Of a stretch of DNA of 64,000 bases, positions 61,340 through 64,000 are shown in pieces; positions within the stretch are counted from its first letter, which is position 1; every line of letters begins with the position of its first letter. The stretch is from Acanthacorydalis orientalis (lineage: Eukaryota > Arthropoda > Insecta > Megaloptera > Corydalidae), in contig CM068315.1 in the NCBI GenBank assembly GCA_034766995.1, forward strand, positions 46,773,162-46,837,161, written 5' to 3'. The notes below the pieces were generated by a model, which was not told the origin of the DNA, ran no database searches, and worked only from the letters and a program-made list of their open reading frames with translations. Both the position numbers and the translations under genes were made by a program.

Positions 61340-62366
61340 CACGTGCAGAATGGATGTAACATGGGTATAAAAAGTAATACACATATCAAAAATATTAATA
61401 TATAAATTCCAAATTTCTTTTCATTATGACAAATTAAAATACACACTTCTTGTATACATATATCTAATTTGCTGAAAATTAAATAAAATCTGAATTAATC
61501 TTTGATGATTATCAAAATCTGTTAGAAAATTTAATCATTAATAAAATTGATTTTGAACAATTCTAACAATGTTTATCAAAAAATAAAATTTATTTTTTAA
61601 TTATAGAATATATTTTGAATTCTTCTTTAAAGAAGAAAATAATATTACACATTGACTTTTTAAGTAAATTTCTGTAATTATTTTCGTAACTATTTACTTT
61701 CAAAAAATGATATATTTGGGGTGTCTACTTTTTTTTAATATAGACAAATATTTAATATGATTTTTTTATTTTTCAGGAATCTTATGTAAAAAAATCTACA
61801 ATTAAACAAGTACGAAATAAAAAAATTATTAATAGAAAATCGCTATAAAAACTAGAAATGTGGAAACAATCCAGCGCTTGATCATTTTTTTCAATCATCG
61901 ATTTTCATGATTCTTTTGAATTCTATTTGTGACAGTGTGCCGTATGAGAAAAAGGAAGATTAATTTTGTACTACGTATTTATTGAAAACATGTTTTGTTT
62001 ATCAAAGATAAATACAAAATTAAAGTTTTTTGTTTATTTTAGTTCATATTTTATAAAATGATTTCAAAATCTTGATTTTTTTTATGACATTCCTAAAAAT
62101 AAAATAAATACGTTGTATACTAGTTCGCAGACATAGTGAAACATTTATTATTTTATGAGTATATTTATTATACTTTTTATTTTTATCGAAATTATTTTCT
62201 TAATTTGAAACTAATGTTATCAATAGCAATTTAATGTAGTTTTCAAAAAATAATGTATGTATTCCTTCTCTTAAATGTTCATTTTCATATTTAATTGAAA
62301 AAAAATATCTGGTATTTGATTTTAAGATCAAAATAATGTAAGTCGTGATAATATTCAATTTATATA

Positions 62367-62402
<36 letters not shown>

Positions 62403-63596
62403 CGTTTTTGGTCTATAATTTATTAGTTTTTTATTTAACAGTAAATATCGTGGTTATATAAAGAATCTAGAAGTATTTACTAATTTAGAAAACCTCCCAA
62501 AAAATGTATTTAATATTCCTTTTACTATGCAATTAAAACATTTACGTTTTTTTTTCCGTTTGAATTTTTTGTTTATAGTCTGCGCTGAAAAACATTGTCT
62601 ATTGATACAGAACTCATCAAACATTTTTGTATTTTTTCTTGTATATTTAGTTAAATAGAAATTATTAGAACATAAATTATTAAACATAACATTTATTTAT
62701 TTATTTAAACAAACAAAAAAAATTTTTTTATATAAATATGTTAATAGAGAAGTTAAAAGGTAAAAATAGATTAATATGGAAATAGAAGTAATTCGATTTT
62801 TTATAAAGGAATCGAATTACTTAAAATGTGAATGCAAGTGTATTATATAAAATATAATTATATAATAAATTAAACCCATATTTTTGTTTTCATTAAATTG
62901 CTATTGTTTGATGTTTTATATTAAATTATTATTTTTATTTTATATCATTAATGTTAATTTATTTATTGTTAATAGTTACCTCAATAAGTTTATTATAAAA
63001 GTGATATTTATATCGTTATATATTTATATTCATTGTTTAATTTGATTCTATATGACTAACTGGTTTTTGATTTGTTTTATTTGCTGAATCTTGTTATAAC
63101 TGTTTTGAACCAGTTAAAAATTACAATATTTTTAAAAATATAAATATATGAAAATATAATTTTGGTTTTTACCATAAATATTTAAAAATGTTTTTGTTTA
63201 TTTTTTTTGTATATTGTTTAAATAGTTAAAAATTGATACCAAATATATATATTAACCATCCTTATAACAGAATGAAAAAATGTGCATTTCTATTATTTTA
63301 CTGTGATTGTATACAAATAAACTTTAAATTTAAATTTCATGTTCTTTAGCAGAAAAAAGAAGTAAATATATTTTCATCTACGGTTTTCATCTGTAAATAT
63401 GAAATAAATTAACGTTAACCTCTGCAATTTTTATTTATTTTATAACTGTGAAAATCATGTATTGGCATAATTAAAAGTGAATTGAAACTGTAAATTGACT
63501 GGAATACTTATTTACCTTATTTGTACATAGACTGTTCATAGCCGAACAAATCAATGACTCTGTATTAACATATTTCTTTTTATTGTTATTTTTCAG

Positions 63597-63862
63597 GTCC
63601 ATTTCTCTATTTAACGGAAAAAATAAAGGCGGAAAGTTCTTTTAAGAAAGATCGTGTGAAAACATACGAATGTACGATATGTAACAAGACGTATTTACAC
63701 AAACAGACTTTAGTACGTCATATAAGATACGAATGTCAAAAACCGCCGATGTTCTGGTGTTCACAGTGTACCTACAAAGCATATCAAAAAACTCATCTGC
63801 AGAGGCACATAAAAAGAAATCATACGAATTACGATTTTATAGAAATTATCGAAAGTATATAA
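63597..63862 (+). CDS. lola: lola alternative 3' terminal exon 17 (GPFLYL type)
   Basis: Acceptor AG 63595-63596 (ttattgttatttttcag), about 88 residues, stop at 63860-63862. A roughly 24-residue basic linker (GPFLYLTEKIKAES...) precedes finger 1 CTICNKTYLHKQTLVRHIRYEC, C-X2-C-X12-H-X4-C, helix H/Q/T/R. The linker QKPPMFW lacks the usual Gly after the last Cys. Finger 2 is CSQCTYKAYQKTHLQRHIKRNH, C-X2-C-X12-H-X4-H, helix Q/T/H/R. The tail is YDFIEIIESI. It is the last exon seen. The window ends 138 nt later without a recognisable AATAAA, so the 3' UTR continues outside. Confidence 0.93.
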
Positions 63863-64000
63863 TGTAGTTGTTAAGCAGTCACAATTTGTTACTTAATTGT
63901 TTTGATTTTATTATTTAAATAATGTTACTGTTTGAAAGATAGAAAAAAATAGTTTCGTTATCGAATGATTAAAATGTAGACTGTTGATGAGATCTGTTTT
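63863..64000. other. start of the 3' UTR of exon 17
   Basis: AT-rich sequence following the stop. No poly(A) hexamer before the window edge. Confidence 0.5.

Larger units (their letters stand above)
58092..63596. other. 5.5-kb inter-exon region with several mobile-element remnants
   Basis: Contains a non-LTR retroelement relic (58745-59100, minus), Helitron-like copy 2 (59162-59376, minus), TA tracts (58616-58630, 59639-59713, 59983-60036, 60355-60425, 60892-60940, 61270-61336 and 62360-62398) and an 80-bp mariner MITE (60237-60316). The frame at 58390-58584 is not recognisable. From 61.4 to 63.6 kb I see only AT-rich DNA. Confidence 0.6.

Noticed and set aside
1..64000. Alternative identity as mod(mdg4), broad or another BTB-zinc-finger locus
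   Set aside because: mod(mdg4) ends carry FLYWCH fingers and broad has only a few C2H2 ends; the CCHC-CCHH pair with ECGKEP and this exon number fit lola.
1..64000. tRNA, rRNA, CRISPR or bacterial-type operons
   Set aside because: None seen; repeats are eukaryotic microsatellites and transposon debris.

Overview
The window is a stretch of a very AT-rich insect genome, most likely hymenopteran (inferred from base composition, abundant (TA)n/(TGTA)n microsatellites and RTE-like, mariner and piggyBac-type debris; not proven). All the gene content I can support belongs to one locus. Its signature is a plus-strand series of short terminal coding exons, each with a zinc-finger pair of the form C-X2-C-X12-H-X4-C followed by C-X2-C-X12-H-X3-5-H. 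The pair is joined by a linker close to ECGKEPxF. This is the hallmark of the alternatively spliced 3' exons of longitudinals lacking (lola), a BTB/POZ transcription factor of axon guidance and cell-fate control. The shared 5' exons (BTB domain) are not in the window, so every coding entry is a partial gene: one alternative C-terminus.

I find 17 alternative C-termini, 16 on single exons and one split over two exons. Acceptors are at about 1391, 7181, 8631 (+9083), 13023, 16913, 20561, 23062, 27858, 28726, 34792, 38905, 41786, 44757, 48284, 51076, 57852 and 63596. Every acceptor is a pyrimidine-rich AG, and every exon is read in the same phase: the upstream exon supplies the first base of the junction codon. 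All lie on the plus strand and end in their own stop codon, so any one can be joined to the common exon without changing frame. Five of them (13024, 38906, 44758, 34793 and the first exon of the split variant) lack an upstream start and are easily missed by ATG-based ORF calling. Junction residue names below assume the upstream base is G; it is not visible here.

Layout: 1-9.3 kb holds variants 1-3, including the split one. 13-23.3 kb holds four variants (DGHS, DFKW, ETSI and GYEH types). 27.8-28.9 kb holds a close tandem pair. 34.8-44.9 kb holds four variants plus an apparent dead exon at 40329-40384. 48.3-63.9 kb holds the last four. The array starts before and probably continues after the window.

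The spaces between exons (0.65-6.4 kb) are low-GC intronic/3'-UTR DNA with about fifty (TA)n tracts and several decayed mobile elements. These are two copies of a Helitron-like element in opposite orientation (3.2 and 59.2 kb), a Tc1-like inverted-repeat element (25 kb), a 70-bp-arm fold-back (44 kb), a piggyBac-type MITE (42.8 kb), a mariner transposase relic (53.8-54.2 kb), an 80-bp mariner MITE (60.2 kb) and two non-LTR retrotransposon tails (11.2 and 58.8-59.1 kb). I saw no tRNA, rRNA, CRISPR or independent protein-coding gene.
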